A stretch of 64,000 nucleotides of DNA from JAJPHW01 sp963771505 (GTDB lineage: Bacteria > Acidobacteriota > Terriglobia > Terriglobales > Acidobacteriaceae), in NCBI GenBank assembly GCA_963771505.1, contig CAVYTO010000002.1, positions 496,001 to 560,000 of the forward strand, in the 5' to 3' direction. The position numbers were made by a program, and so were the translations under genes. The first letter of the stretch is position 1. Every line of letters starts with the position of its first letter. Positions 24,173 to 33,494 of the stretch are shown here, one piece after another. The notes under the pieces were generated by a model. The model searched no databases. It was not told where the DNA came from and worked only from the letters and a program-made list of their open reading frames with translations.

Positions 24173-25159
24173 TCAGCGAGAAGGGCTGTCAGCAGGGTCG
24201 CCGGGATAGTAACCGCTGCGGGTTCGCACCGTGAGTTTGCGGTGGCCGCTGGCGTGGGCTTCCACGCGAATGCTGCGATAGCCGCCTGCGCTCTTTGGAG
24301 TGGAGGGCTTGTATCCGATTGAATATTGGTTGCGAATATCGTGGGCGACGGAGCGGCTGATCTCATCCACTTCGTCGACGGTTTTGGGCAGAAAAACGAT
24401 TCCGCCCGTGCGTTCGGCAATTGTCTGCAATGCGCGGCGGGCGCGGCGTTCTTTCTCTTCGCCCAGCAATCCGATGGCGTAGACGGTAGGTCCGTTTTCT
24501 TCCTGCAAGTGCCGTACGGCTTCTTCGAGAGATTCGTGGCTGGCGTTGTCTTCGCCGTCGGTCACAACAAAAATAACTTTCTTCTCAAGGTGCGCGGCCT
24601 TTTTCAGATGATCTGACGATGCCACCAATGCATCGTAGAGCGCTGTGCCGCCGCGCGCTTCCACTTTATTCAGAGCCTCGTCCAGCTTTTTCAAGTCGTT
24701 GGTGAAATCCTGGTCGAGATAATATTCGTCGTTGAAATTGACGATGAACACCTGATCGCGCGGATTGCTGGAGCGCACGAGATTCAGCGCGGCTTTGTTG
24801 ACCTTGTCGCGTTTCTCTCGCATGGAACCGGAATTATCGATCACGATTCCCATGGCAACGGGCACGTCTTCGCGGCGAAAAGAGGTGATGGCCTGCGGCT
24901 GGTTGTTCTCCAATACTTGAAAATTGGATTTCTCGAGGTTGGTGACCATGCCCCGTTTTTCGTCCATCACCGTGGCTTGTACAACGACTTCTTCGACCTG
25001 CTTTTTGAAAACGAATACGCCGTTATCTTCAGACGGCGGTTCCTGCGTGGACGCGGGTGGCGAGCTTGATTGAGAATTGCTTTGCGATTTTGCCGGACTT
25101 GCGCTCAGTCCAAACATCGCAATGAGCAGGACCGCGACGGTCCTATTCAGTTGGCGCAT
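24173..25159 (-). CDS. VWFA-type secreted protein (Acidobacterial family), second of a pair
   Basis: About 328 residues with a signal peptide (LNRTVAVLLIAMFGLSASPAKS), a Ser/Gln/Pro-rich linker, a short beta domain (VVVQATVMDEKRGMVTNLEKSNFQV) and a von Willebrand A domain (about 105-290). The metal-ion-dependent adhesion site is intact: DNSGSM, the Thr in GGTALYD and the Asp in VTDGEDN. These proteins are common in Acidobacteria, with no demonstrated function; metal-dependent adhesion is the family inference. I start at ATG 25159; a GTG at 25183 would add 8 residues. The start overlaps the end of the upstream VWFA gene, so the pair is translationally coupled. Confidence 0.85.
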   Translation of the reverse strand: MRQLNRTVAVLLIAMFGLSASPAKSQSNSQSSSPPASTQEPPSEDNGVFVFKKQVEEVVVQATVMDEKRGMVTNLEKSNFQVLENNQPQAITSFRREDVPVAMGIVIDNSGSMREKRDKVNKAALNLVRSSNPRDQVFIVNFNDEYYLDQDFTNDLKKLDEALNKVEARGGTALYDALVASSDHLKKAAHLEKKVIFVVTDGEDNASHESLEEAVRHLQEENGPTVYAIGLLGEEKERRARRALQTIAERTGGIVFLPKTVDEVDEISRSVAHDIRNQYSIGYKPSTPKSAGGYRSIRVEAHASGHRKLTVRTRSGYYPGDPADSPSR

Positions 25160-26249
25160 AGTAGCCGGTTTTGGCGTAGACACGAAGTGGAGGCAGACCT
25201 TTGGGCGGATTCAACTTCACTTTAATCTTACGCCACTTGCCGTCATGACCCGGCTTCTGGGGGCGATAGCCGAGAACGTACTGGTTGCGCAGTTCGATCC
25301 CAATTTTGGTGGCGACGTCGCCGAGATCGTTCGGATTATCAATCGTGAAGGCACGGCCGCCGGTGATATCGGTGATGTCGGTGAGCAACTGCGGGCCAAG
25401 CTTTTCTTCCTCGGTGGCGAAATAATGATCGTAGATGCCGATTGCGTAGATCAGCACATCCGCTTCTTTAACCTGCGACTTGATTTCGCTTTCCGTGTAG
25501 CGGCTGTGGTTATCGCCGCCGTCGGAAATTATCAGCAAAGCTTTCTTGGGATACTTCGCCTGGCGCATTTTGTTCACGCCGAGATAAATGGCGTCCAGCA
25601 AGGCCGTACGGCCTTTAGGGATTGTGTAAACCAGCTTGCCCTGGATGTCGTCCACTGACTGAGTGAAATCCGAGACTTGTTCAGGCTTGTCGGCGAACGC
25701 AATCATGAAAAATTCATCTTGCGGGTTGGCGGTCTTGAAGAACTCGACCACAGCTTCGCGAGCGCGTTCGATCTTTGTGCTCATACTGCCACTCATGTCG
25801 AAAACCACGCCCAGCGAAATCGGAGCATCTTCGCTGGAAAAGTGGCGGATCACTTGCTCGTCTTTGCCCTCGAATACGGAAAAATTCTCTTTGTCCAATC
25901 CCGTAACCAGGCGATTCATGGGATCGGTGATGGTAACGGGAACGAGGACCAGGCTGACATCTACCTTAAGCGGACGCGCCCCTTTACCAGTGTGGGTGGG
26001 ATCCAGTTCGGCTGGATCGGCCGCTTTCGGCGGCTCTACCCGTGGGGTAACGTGAACATCGTCGACGTTCTGTGCCATCAGCAGCGTTGAAAATATAACG
26101 CTGGCGAAAAGCATAACGAATAAACATCGAATCGCTGTTATGGTGCTTTGAAACACAGAATTCGTCAAACGGCTACGGGCGCTAGCCGGGCCGGGAATGC
26201 ATATCGGCGGGTGCGGACAGGATGACCGGCGCCTGAGTACGCGGGCCAT
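25143..26249 (-). CDS. VWFA-type secreted protein (Acidobacterial family), first of a pair
   Basis: Up to 368 residues, paralogous to the protein encoded just downstream. It has a beta domain (VSLVLVPVTITDPMNRLVTGLDKENFSVF is spread over about 75-110) and a VWA domain with the intact metal site DMSGSM, the Thr in KGRTALLD and the Asp in ISDGGDN. It ends YVLGYRPQKPG...KTGYYAPTE, closely parallel to the partner. The start is ambiguous. ATG 26249 has GAGGT 5 nt upstream but gives an Arg/Pro-rich leader, while GTG 26156 would put the signal peptide (CLFVMLFASVIFSTLLMA) nearer the N-terminus. Confidence 0.85.
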   Translation of the reverse strand: MARVLRRRSSCPHPPICIPGPASARSRLTNSVFQSTITAIRCLFVMLFASVIFSTLLMAQNVDDVHVTPRVEPPKAADPAELDPTHTGKGARPLKVDVSLVLVPVTITDPMNRLVTGLDKENFSVFEGKDEQVIRHFSSEDAPISLGVVFDMSGSMSTKIERAREAVVEFFKTANPQDEFFMIAFADKPEQVSDFTQSVDDIQGKLVYTIPKGRTALLDAIYLGVNKMRQAKYPKKALLIISDGGDNHSRYTESEIKSQVKEADVLIYAIGIYDHYFATEEEKLGPQLLTDITDITGGRAFTIDNPNDLGDVATKIGIELRNQYVLGYRPQKPGHDGKWRKIKVKLNPPKGLPPLRVYAKTGYYAPTE

Positions 26250-26349
26250 AAATACCTCGTGAGGGCGATGCTATCACAGCGCCTGTAAATGTTTGTTACT
26301 TAATCGCACGGCTCGGTTGCCCGAACCCAAAATTCATCTGTCACCGGGC

Positions 26350-26967
26350 TCATTGCATGCGGTGCTGCCAGTGTGTCCATACAAACCAGGCGAATCCGGC
26401 CAAAATGGCCACGCCGATAACGGCGTCAAACTTATGAAAATACCCACCCAAAGATCGCCAATTCTGGCCCAGCTTCATGCCCAGATAGGCCAAACCCAGG
26501 CACCACGGCCAAGAGCCGAGGAACGTGTAGATGTGAAACCGGGCCCGGGGCATGCGCGCGATCCCGGCCGGCAACGCGATGAAAGTCCGCACGACAGGAA
26601 GGAGCCGGGCGAAAAAGACCGCCACAAAGCCATGCTTCTTGAAGAAGTCCTCCGACCAATCGAGTTCGCGTCGGGAAATCAACAGCCAACGCCCATATTT
26701 CTCAACCAAAGGGCGTCCGCCGTAAGACCCGATTTCATAAGCCACCAGCGAGCCTAAATTACAGCCGATTGCGCCAGCCGTCGCTGCCAGCAGCAAATTC
26801 AGCGTGCCGGTTGAAACCAGATATCCGGCAAACGGCATAATCAGCTCGGACGGCAACGGTATGCAAGCCGACTCGATGGCCATCAGCAATGTAAGACCCA
26901 GGTAGCCAATCTTCACGATCAGCGCCTGAATAAAAAAGAACAAGTAGCCCAGTATTTTTTCGGTCAT
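26350..26967 (-). CDS. DedA family membrane protein
   Basis: A 205-residue polytopic protein of the DedA/SNARE-associated (VTT) superfamily. The hallmark segments are ESACIPLPSELIMPFAGYL, NLGSLVAYEIGSYGGRPLVEKYG and the Gly/Arg motif FFARLLPVVRTFIALPAGIARM, followed by a C-terminal pair of helices. DedA proteins move phospholipids or lipid carriers across the inner membrane (UptA-type undecaprenyl phosphate transport in some). Which lipid this one handles is unknown. Start is ATG 26967. Confidence 0.9.
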   Translation of the reverse strand: MTEKILGYLFFFIQALIVKIGYLGLTLLMAIESACIPLPSELIMPFAGYLVSTGTLNLLLAATAGAIGCNLGSLVAYEIGSYGGRPLVEKYGRWLLISRRELDWSEDFFKKHGFVAVFFARLLPVVRTFIALPAGIARMPRARFHIYTFLGSWPWCLGLAYLGMKLGQNWRSLGGYFHKFDAVIGVAILAGFAWFVWTHWQHRMQ

Positions 26968-27030
26968 TGATTAAGCGATTAAGCGGAAATCAGTTGTTGT
27001 TGACAGTGCGGGGCCTGTACGGCAGAGAGC

Positions 27031-27336
27031 CTAGAACGAGCCATCCTGTGTAAAGGTAAACCCGGGAAGGCTGGAACCTTGCGCGTTTTTAACCACTTTC
27101 ACGCGAACGGTTGGCGCGTCAGGCGCGTTCACTTCGGCTGGCCGCAAGACGGCATACTGGGAAAATACTTCGCTGTAGACCTTGGTTACGAGAAAATCCT
27201 GATTGCTGTCGTCCTGCCGCCAGACCTGACCAAGTTGAACGCTTTTGACCGCCAAAGTGGGAACCTCGTAATTCAGACTGGAGATCAGACTAAAGGCGGT
27301 GGCGGGTTCCGTCAACGGTACCGAGGACTTGCTCAA
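27031..27336 (-). CDS. Small soluble protein of unknown function, coupled to the FG-GAP gene
   Basis: A 101-residue product read from a TTG codon at 27336 that overlaps the TGA of the upstream FG-GAP gene as TTGA, a classical stop/restart arrangement. There is no Shine-Dalgarno of note. It contains SVQLGQVWRQDDSNQDFLVTK, VYSEVFSQYAVLRP and ends VRVKVVKNAQGSSLPGFTF, suggesting a small beta fold. I recall similar hypothetical proteins in Acidobacteria but no name. The frame and protein-like composition support a real gene. Confidence 0.6.
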   Translation of the reverse strand: MSKSSVPLTEPATAFSLISSLNYEVPTLAVKSVQLGQVWRQDDSNQDFLVTKVYSEVFSQYAVLRPAEVNAPDAPTVRVKVVKNAQGSSLPGFTFTQDGSF

Positions 27337-28643
27337 CGTCCGAAAACGTAGCTTGCGCCTTCGCAGGGGTTGCCGTTGTTAGTGGCGCAGGGGGCACCGA
27401 CCACGAGTGTGTCCTTGGTTAGGGAAACGCTCGCGCCGAAAAATGCGCCCTGCACACCGTTGGATTCCGTCAACCGCTGGTTGGGATGGCTGACGCTCTG
27501 CCATCCGCCCGAAGATTCCTCAAACATAAAAACTTCTCCGGAATGGTTCGGCCCAACGCCCGTCGCCCCGACTGCGAGCAAGCCGGAATCGATGGCAATC
27601 GACGTGCCGAAATTGGCCTTGGGTCCGATGTTTGGCGCGTTAAGCTTTGCGGTTTCTGTGCCGCCAGACCAACCTGTGGGCGGTTCTACAAAGATATATG
27701 CGGCAAAATTGCCGGACGCGGCCAAAACTCCGCCGGTAAGGGCTACCTGGCTGCCTAGTTGATCGCCGGCGTGGCCGTCGGAGGCGGAATAGCGGGCAGT
27801 CTCATTGCCGTTTGCCCATCCGGCGGGTGGCTTGGCGAAAATGTATGCCGCACCGCGGGCATTGGGTGGATTTTGCCCGAAATTCGGCTTGCCGATGGCA
27901 GCGACCGATCCATCCAAAGCCACCGAGTTCCCGAACTGATCGCAGCTTTGCGCGTCGGACGGGGTCAAGATTGCCGTTTGCGTGGAATTGATCCAGCCTC
28001 CTTCTGGTCTCACAAAAATGTACGCTTCTCCCGGTCCAAATTGGCCGTTGCCCGTGCAGGACGGAGCTCCAACCAACACCGTACCGCCGCTCACGGCGAT
28101 GGATCGGCCAAAAGCTTCTCCGTTCCATCCGTCTGAAGGAATCAACACCGCAGTCGGGGGCATGTCGGTCCAGCCTCCAGCCGGTTTTACGAACACATAG
28201 GCAGCACCGGCCTCATGAGGCCCTGCCCCGGCTGCTCCGGCAACGATGGTGTTATCGCTAATTGCCACCGACTGGCCGATATCGTGGCGGACTGGGCCGG
28301 TCAGAGTCAATTGCGCGACTTGCGTTAGGTCACCCCATCCGCCGTCCGGTTTCACAAAGACGTAGATCGAGCCTTCGTTTTGTCCATTGGAATATCCGGC
28401 GACGGCGATGGTGTCGCCGCTCACAGCTACAGCCTCGGCAAAAAATCCAAATGGAATGCCGTCAGAAGGGCTCAGTGTTGCTTCCTGATTAATGTTGGCC
28501 GGAGGGATTGTGCGCGAGACTTGAGCCTCACAGTAGCCAGCCCACACAACAGACAGAATTACTGGGATCGCGCTCAATTGCAGATTTCTGACGACACTTT
28601 TTCGTGGCTTCCGTGGCACCGCTCTACCTCGTCCTGGATTCAT
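27333..28643 (-). CDS. Secreted FG-GAP (integrin-alpha-like) repeat protein
   Basis: About 436 residues from ATG 28643, with a signal peptide (LQLSAIPVILSVVWAGYCEAQ) and then about seven repeats of roughly 55 residues. Each has a form like FG-SVA(L/I)S--TI(V/A)VGA followed by AYVFVKPxGGW, predicting a beta-propeller. The repeats use many Trp/Gly positions that are nearly identical, so the array may be evolving by internal duplication. Such propellers bind ligands or calcium at the cell surface, and no calcium-loop set is complete enough to assign. The frame remains open upstream to 28763, with no better start. Confidence 0.8.
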   Translation of the reverse strand: MNPGRGRAVPRKPRKSVVRNLQLSAIPVILSVVWAGYCEAQVSRTIPPANINQEATLSPSDGIPFGFFAEAVAVSGDTIAVAGYSNGQNEGSIYVFVKPDGGWGDLTQVAQLTLTGPVRHDIGQSVAISDNTIVAGAAGAGPHEAGAAYVFVKPAGGWTDMPPTAVLIPSDGWNGEAFGRSIAVSGGTVLVGAPSCTGNGQFGPGEAYIFVRPEGGWINSTQTAILTPSDAQSCDQFGNSVALDGSVAAIGKPNFGQNPPNARGAAYIFAKPPAGWANGNETARYSASDGHAGDQLGSQVALTGGVLAASGNFAAYIFVEPPTGWSGGTETAKLNAPNIGPKANFGTSIAIDSGLLAVGATGVGPNHSGEVFMFEESSGGWQSVSHPNQRLTESNGVQGAFFGASVSLTKDTLVVGAPCATNNGNPCEGASYVFGR

Positions 28644-28831
28644 TTCCGACCAATGGGATCGCTCCGTAATGCCGGTCAATGCCGAGGCTATGGTCTGGGG
28701 AAGGAGCCGCGAACAAACGCTTTGAGCACCTAGGATTGTGTCATCCCATTTCGGGAGTGTCAACGGCTAATAGATGCCAGACTTGGTGCTGGCGAAAAGA
28801 GGAATATATGATTTTTTCTGAGGATTGCACG

Positions 28832-29272
28832 ATGAGAAAACTTCAGATAGCGGTTTGTGCTTTGTTGTTCACGGGCGGCGCGATGTGCCAATCACTGGGC
28901 AATGGCATTCGAGTCAATGTTAGCGGTTTGCGCAACAATGCCGGCCAGGTATTGTGCGCGCTGTATTCTTCGCCTGCGGATTTCCCCAAAAATCCCACGA
29001 AAGCGATCGCCCAAGCCAAAGCTGTGATTTCCGATCGAGCCGCCGTGTGCGAATTTTCCGCAGTCGCCCCGGGAAGCTACGCGGTGTCAGTTATTCACGA
29101 CGAAAACTCTAACGGGAAGATGGACACAAATTTCCTGGGCATACCAAAAGAAGGCGTCGGCGCGTCCAACAACGCCCAAGGGCATTTCGGACCACCCAAG
29201 TTTGATGCCGCGTCGTTTCACTACACGGGCGGAAAGATGGAGCTAAACATCACGATCACGTACTTGAAATAG
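28832..29272 (+). CDS. Secreted DUF2141 protein
   Basis: About 146 residues. After a signal peptide (LQIAVCALLFTGGAMCQ), the mature part is a DUF2141 beta-sandwich: VNVSGLRNNAGQVLCALYSS, PGSYAVSVIHDENSNGKMD and FLGIPKEGVGASNNA are the conserved family segments. DUF2141 proteins are exported and uncharacterised. Two starts are plausible: ATG 28808 (GAGG 5 nt upstream) and ATG 28832 (GAGGA 7 nt upstream). I chose the second because it gives a standard signal peptide. It is divergent from the FG-GAP gene. Confidence 0.85.
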   Translation: MRKLQIAVCALLFTGGAMCQSLGNGIRVNVSGLRNNAGQVLCALYSSPADFPKNPTKAIAQAKAVISDRAAVCEFSAVAPGSYAVSVIHDENSNGKMDTNFLGIPKEGVGASNNAQGHFGPPKFDAASFHYTGGKMELNITITYLK

Positions 29273-29467
29273 CTTCGCTGCCAACGATAATCCGATGCTC
29301 TTGCAAAAGCAGGCGCACTTCGCCGAAGAAATTAAACTGAGCAAATGTGGTTCCGGTGAGGAATTTGCGGTTTGAGGATATTGATGGGTCTCAATCAAGG
29401 GGAGATGCTTCTCTCCGCCTGAAAGCGACAACGCTCGGGACGAGGCCGGTGTACCGACGAACAGAGC

Positions 29468-31075
29468 CTAGCCCAGCCCCAACTCCCTTGCTAATGCCGC
29501 CCACTTCGCGTCAACGGTTGCCTTGGTGCTGCTGTCCATGACGATCTCGTCGGGCCAGGGGCGGGTGAAACCTTCAGCAGGCCATTTGCGCGTGGCGTCG
29601 ATGCCCATCTTCGATCCGTAATTCGGCAGCCGCGACGCGTGGTCGAGAGAATCGATCGGGCCCATCGTGAATTGGATGTCGCGCTCGGGATCGATATGGT
29701 TCAAAGTCTTTAGCGTGACATCGGCGATGTTCTGGACGTCGACGTCTTCGTCCACGACGATGATGCATTTCGTGAACATGGCTTGCCCCAGGGACCAGAC
29801 CGCGTTCATCACTTTGCGCGCCTGTCCGGGATAAGACTTGCGGATCGAAACGATCATCAGGTTATGAAAAACGCCTTCGACAGGGAGATTCACATCCACG
29901 ACTTCGGGGATGGTCAGCTTCATCAGCGGCAGAAAAATCCGCTCGACCGCCTTGCCCATGTAGGCGTCTTCCATGGGAGGCTTGCCGACGATGGTCGTAG
30001 CGTAGATCGGATCTTTGCGATGGGTTACGCACGTGAGGTGAAACACGGGATAGAGATCAGCGAGCGAATAAAATCCGGTGTGATCGCCAAACGGACCTTC
30101 AGTGCGGAGTTCGTCGAGATTCACGTAGCCTTCGAGAACAATTTCCGACGCTGCCGGCACTTCAAGATCGACGGTTTCACACTTCACGAGTTCGACAGGT
30201 TTCTGCCGAAGAAATCCGGCAACCATGTACTCCTCAACTTCCGGCGGCGCGGGAACGATCGCCGAAAAAGTTAACGCTGGGTCGGTGCCGATGGCGACGG
30301 CAACTTCCATGCGTCCTGAGGGCAGCGAGCCTTCGGGGATTTGCGAGCCGCCAGCGGTGCGAGCCATCAGATCGACAGCAGCGGAGTTCCCGCCCTGCCG
30401 CACAGTGCGCGACGATGTTGGGGTACCCGAAGCGCCGTTGGCCAATGCGCGCAGGCGGTCGCGGTAATGTTCCGCAGCGACCTTTTGGCGCTGCCAGTGC
30501 ATTCCTGCGCTGGTGGCGTCGTAGACCTGCATGCGATACATCCCGACGTTGCGTTTTCTTGTTTTCGGGTCGCGCGTGACCACGCACGGCAACGTGATAA
30601 AACGACCGGCATCCAGAGGCCAGCATTGCAGCACGGGAAAATCGAGCAGCGAAAGATTGTTCCGCTTGATCACTTCCTTGCACGGGCCTGTGGGAACGGT
30701 TTGCGGAAAGAAGTTGCCCATCTCTTTCAGCATCGGCAGCATTTTGATTTTGTCGAGAAATCCCTGCGGGGATTTCACGTCCATGAAGTGGCGTATGCGA
30801 TCGGCCACCTGCGTGAGGTTGTCGACTTCGAGCGCGAGATTCATGCGCCGCGCGGAACCAAATTGATTGATGAAGACCTGCGATCCGGGATAGCCCTTGA
30901 TGTTTTGGAAGAGCAGCGCCGGGCCGCCGGGATTCCCCTTCTTGTCGTTACCTTTGGAAACGCGGTCGGCAATCTCGCTGATTTCGAGAATCGGATCGAC
31001 CTCGGTCGTGATACGCTTCAGTTCCCCAGCGCGATCCAGCGCGGCGATCCAGCTTCGCAGGTCGTCGTATGCCAA
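29468..31075 (-). CDS. UbiD family (prenylated-FMN) decarboxylase
   Basis: A 535-residue cytosolic enzyme of the UbiD family, which performs reversible decarboxylation with prenylated FMN. Signature parts are NVGMYRMQVYDATSAGMHWQ, VAVAIGTDPAL, the LEGYVNLDELRTEGPFGDHTG stretch holding catalytic Glu/Arg residues, and KCIIVVDEDVDVQ. Between the Arg-rich helix near residue 205 and VAVAIG there is a low-complexity insert of about 40 residues (Gly/Ser/Arg-rich). No UbiX-type prenyltransferase lies nearby. The substrate may be 4-hydroxy-3-polyprenylbenzoate or another aromatic acid and cannot be told from sequence. Confidence 0.9.
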   Translation of the reverse strand: MAYDDLRSWIAALDRAGELKRITTEVDPILEISEIADRVSKGNDKKGNPGGPALLFQNIKGYPGSQVFINQFGSARRMNLALEVDNLTQVADRIRHFMDVKSPQGFLDKIKMLPMLKEMGNFFPQTVPTGPCKEVIKRNNLSLLDFPVLQCWPLDAGRFITLPCVVTRDPKTRKRNVGMYRMQVYDATSAGMHWQRQKVAAEHYRDRLRALANGASGTPTSSRTVRQGGNSAAVDLMARTAGGSQIPEGSLPSGRMEVAVAIGTDPALTFSAIVPAPPEVEEYMVAGFLRQKPVELVKCETVDLEVPAASEIVLEGYVNLDELRTEGPFGDHTGFYSLADLYPVFHLTCVTHRKDPIYATTIVGKPPMEDAYMGKAVERIFLPLMKLTIPEVVDVNLPVEGVFHNLMIVSIRKSYPGQARKVMNAVWSLGQAMFTKCIIVVDEDVDVQNIADVTLKTLNHIDPERDIQFTMGPIDSLDHASRLPNYGSKMGIDATRKWPAEGFTRPWPDEIVMDSSTKATVDAKWAALARELGLG

Positions 31076-31168
31076 AGTTCCCTCTCCGTGTGAACCGTTG
31101 ATTATAAGGCAGCGATTGAGATCGATTCTCTAACCTACGTTACGATGTATCTCAGGAGACCTTTTCCA

Positions 31169-32419
31169 ATGCGGAAGCGAGTGGCGATTACTGGCATGGG
31201 CGTGGTCAGCCCGAATGGAACTGGCAATCAAGCTTTCGCTCACGGAATACTTGCCGGCAAGAGCGGCGTGCGGCGCATCACTAGCTTTGACCCGTCCGAT
31301 ATTCCGGTACAGATCGCGGGCGAAGTTCCCAACTTCGACGAACTTGCCTGGGTGGAAAAGCGCGAGCGCAAGCATGTCTCGCGGGTGTTGCCACTGGCTC
31401 TTGCTGCGGCGACGGAAGCCATTCGCGAAGCTGGGATTGACAGCGCTTCCCTGCCCCTTGCCGAGCGGCAACGTTTCGGCGTGATCATCGGTTCAGGCGG
31501 AGGCTCACAGGAATTCACCGAAGAGCAATACCGCCTGTTTTTCCACCAGCAATATTCGAAGATGAGTTTGTTTTGCGTGCCTACGGGCGTAATGGGATCG
31601 CTTTCGAGCGAGTTGAGCGTGCGCTTCGGATTGCGCGGCGCGAGCCACGTGATCACGACTGGATGCACTTCGTCGACCGACGCGTTCGGCTATTCGATGC
31701 GCCAAATTCAGTCCGGCCGCATGGATAGGGTGTTGTGCGGCGGTGCCGACGCACCCATCGCCTTGGGCATTATGAAGGGCTTCGTGCTGATGAAAATTAT
31801 GACTGATTCCTGGAACGATGAGCCGCAGCGCGGCTCGCGGCCTTTTTCGGTGAATCGAGACGGATTCGTGCTCGCCGAAGGCGCATGGATGTTTGTGCTG
31901 GAAGAATACGAGCACGCGCAAGCGCGCGGCGCGAAAATTCTAGCGGAAATCGCTGGATACGGATCGACCTGCGAGGCGTTCCATCGCGTCCGCTTGCAGG
32001 AATGTGGGGAAGAACCGGCGCGAGCCATAGGTCTGGCGATAAAAAATGCGGGCATCGCCCCAGAGCAGGTCGATTACGTAAATCTTCACGGCACTTCGAC
32101 CCAATTAAACGACCGTATCGAGACGCGAGCGCTGAAGTTGGCGCTAGGTGAACATGCGCGGAAAACGCCGATGTCAGCATTGAAATCGCAGATTGGGCAT
32201 CCGCAGGGAGCGTGCGGAGCAGCGGGCGTGGCGGCAACCATTGTCGCGATGAAGCATGCGCGGATCGCTCCGACACTAAACCTGGATTCGCCCGATCCAG
32301 AATGCGATCTCGATTACGTGCCGGATGTAGGGCGAAAGAAACAAGTTGAGTACGCGGTGTGCAACTGCATCGCCTTCGGATCGAAGAATTCGGCGCTGGT
32401 GTTGAGGAACGTAGCCTAA
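31169..32419 (+). CDS. Beta-ketoacyl-ACP synthase II-type (FabF-like)
   Basis: About 416 residues with the thiolase fold and a complete Cys-His-His triad: Cys about 166 in ITTGCTSSTDA, His in VNLHGTSTQLND and His in SQIGHPQGACGAAG. KRVAITGMGVVSPNG is the normal FabF N-terminus, so I use ATG 31169 instead of 31145. The GGAG at 31155-31158 is 10 nt away. No acyl-carrier protein, fabG or polyketide genes adjoin, so it may be an extra elongation enzyme or part of a scattered secondary pathway. It is divergent from ubiD. Confidence 0.9.
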   Translation: MRKRVAITGMGVVSPNGTGNQAFAHGILAGKSGVRRITSFDPSDIPVQIAGEVPNFDELAWVEKRERKHVSRVLPLALAAATEAIREAGIDSASLPLAERQRFGVIIGSGGGSQEFTEEQYRLFFHQQYSKMSLFCVPTGVMGSLSSELSVRFGLRGASHVITTGCTSSTDAFGYSMRQIQSGRMDRVLCGGADAPIALGIMKGFVLMKIMTDSWNDEPQRGSRPFSVNRDGFVLAEGAWMFVLEEYEHAQARGAKILAEIAGYGSTCEAFHRVRLQECGEEPARAIGLAIKNAGIAPEQVDYVNLHGTSTQLNDRIETRALKLALGEHARKTPMSALKSQIGHPQGACGAAGVAATIVAMKHARIAPTLNLDSPDPECDLDYVPDVGRKKQVEYAVCNCIAFGSKNSALVLRNVA

Positions 32420-32587
32420 ACGATAGTCAGAAAATCTTGATTGGTTCGCGTGGTCACTCCGGGCCTGGGCTAGCGCGTAACTAGCTATCAGAAGCAGCTG
32501 ATTCGGCTCAATGCTTATCGCGCATTCCCGACTGGCACTGCCAAATGTAACTTCAAGAAGGTCGACGACATGCTCTAGAATCGGACG

Positions 32588-33106
32588 GTGACGCAACTCC
32601 CCGCCGATCCAGCCGTCCATATTGGACACGTGCATCTCAAAGTCGCCGACCTCGAACGCTCGCTGGCTTTTTACTCCGGCGTCCTCGGGCTCGATATCAT
32701 GCAGCGCATCGGCGACAGCGCGGCATTTCTATCCGCCGGTGGATATCACCATCACATCGCGATCAACACCTGGGAAAGTCTCGGCGGCCATCCTCCGCCT
32801 TCCGGCTCGACCGGCCTTTATCACACTGCGATCGTCTATCCCTCGCGGGCGGCTCTGGCGGCCGCGCTCCACCGCGTCTTGCAGGCTGGAATTGCGTTGG
32901 ATGGCGCCGCTGATCACGGGGTGAGCGAATCGATCTATTTACGCGATCCGGACGACAACGGCGTCGAACTCTACCGCGACCGGCCGCAACCATCGTGGCC
33001 GCGCAACCCCGACGGAAGTCTCGCCATGTACACGCGTCATCTCGATCTGGACTCTCTGCTTGACGAAGTGCAATCAGACCCCGGCACCGGCCCGAAAGAC
33101 CTCTAG
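32588..33106 (+). CDS. VOC-superfamily protein (catechol-2,3-dioxygenase-like)
   Basis: A 172-residue protein with a GTG start. It has the paired beta-alpha-beta-beta-beta modules of the vicinal-oxygen-chelate fold: HIGHVHLKVADLERSLAFYSGVLGLD, then AGGYHHHIAINTW, GLYHTAIVYPSR and YLRDPDDNGVELYRDRP. Candidate metal ligands are the first His of HVHLKV, the His in LYHTAI and the Glu in GVELY. Family members include dioxygenases, glyoxalases and resistance proteins, so the reaction is open. Its 3' end abuts copy 1 of a 198-bp direct repeat, and the last four bases overlap that repeat. Confidence 0.85.
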   Translation: MTQLPADPAVHIGHVHLKVADLERSLAFYSGVLGLDIMQRIGDSAAFLSAGGYHHHIAINTWESLGGHPPPSGSTGLYHTAIVYPSRAALAAALHRVLQAGIALDGAADHGVSESIYLRDPDDNGVELYRDRPQPSWPRNPDGSLAMYTRHLDLDSLLDEVQSDPGTGPKDL

Positions 33107-33300
33107 ACGTTGTCTCGCTTATTCTCGGCTTGCACGCCTCCGCTGAGAAGAGCCCCGAAGAATGGCGCGCCCCACGCCCCTACCGACAACAACGCTCCAA
33201 ACAAAATAATCGCATCGAAACTCGAACGGCCTTCGCGCACGAAGTAGACATCTTTTAGATTCAGCCATAGGGCGAACTCGTCGAGCGTGAGCGCCGCGCC
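33103..33300 (-). pseudogene. Truncated 3' copy of the membrane-protein gene at 34248-34838 (direct repeat, copy 1)
   Basis: These 198 bp are identical to 34248-34445 except for one substitution (G at 33283, C at 34428). Read on the minus strand, they hold only the last part of the membrane-protein gene (…VREGRSSFDAIILFGALLSV…) and have no start. Immediately beyond 33300 the similarity ends abruptly. It is a dead fragment created when the WG-repeat segment was inserted or the region was partly duplicated. Confidence 0.85.
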
Positions 33301-33494
33301 TCGTCGGCCATGGCACGAAGCGGGCGGAGGGGATGGTCTGGAGGAACTCTCTGCTCAGGGCTCACGTAGCTGAACACACCCAACTGCTGCTGGTCGTCTC
33401 CGCGCATGGATTCTTCTTACCAGCTTTGCCTGTGGAAGCGAGGTTTTTTTCCGTTCCTGACTCAGCTTCTTCACTGCGCGTTACGATACAAAGT

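Noticed and set aside
23950..24420. Minus-strand frame upstream in the VWFA/pyrF gap (156 codons)
   Set aside because: Its C-terminal part looks protein-like, but the N-terminal part is antisense-phase to the VWFA gene; no start or domain could be supported.
30341..31093. 250-codon plus-strand frame inside ubiD
   Set aside because: Antisense shadow of a conserved gene; no known domain.
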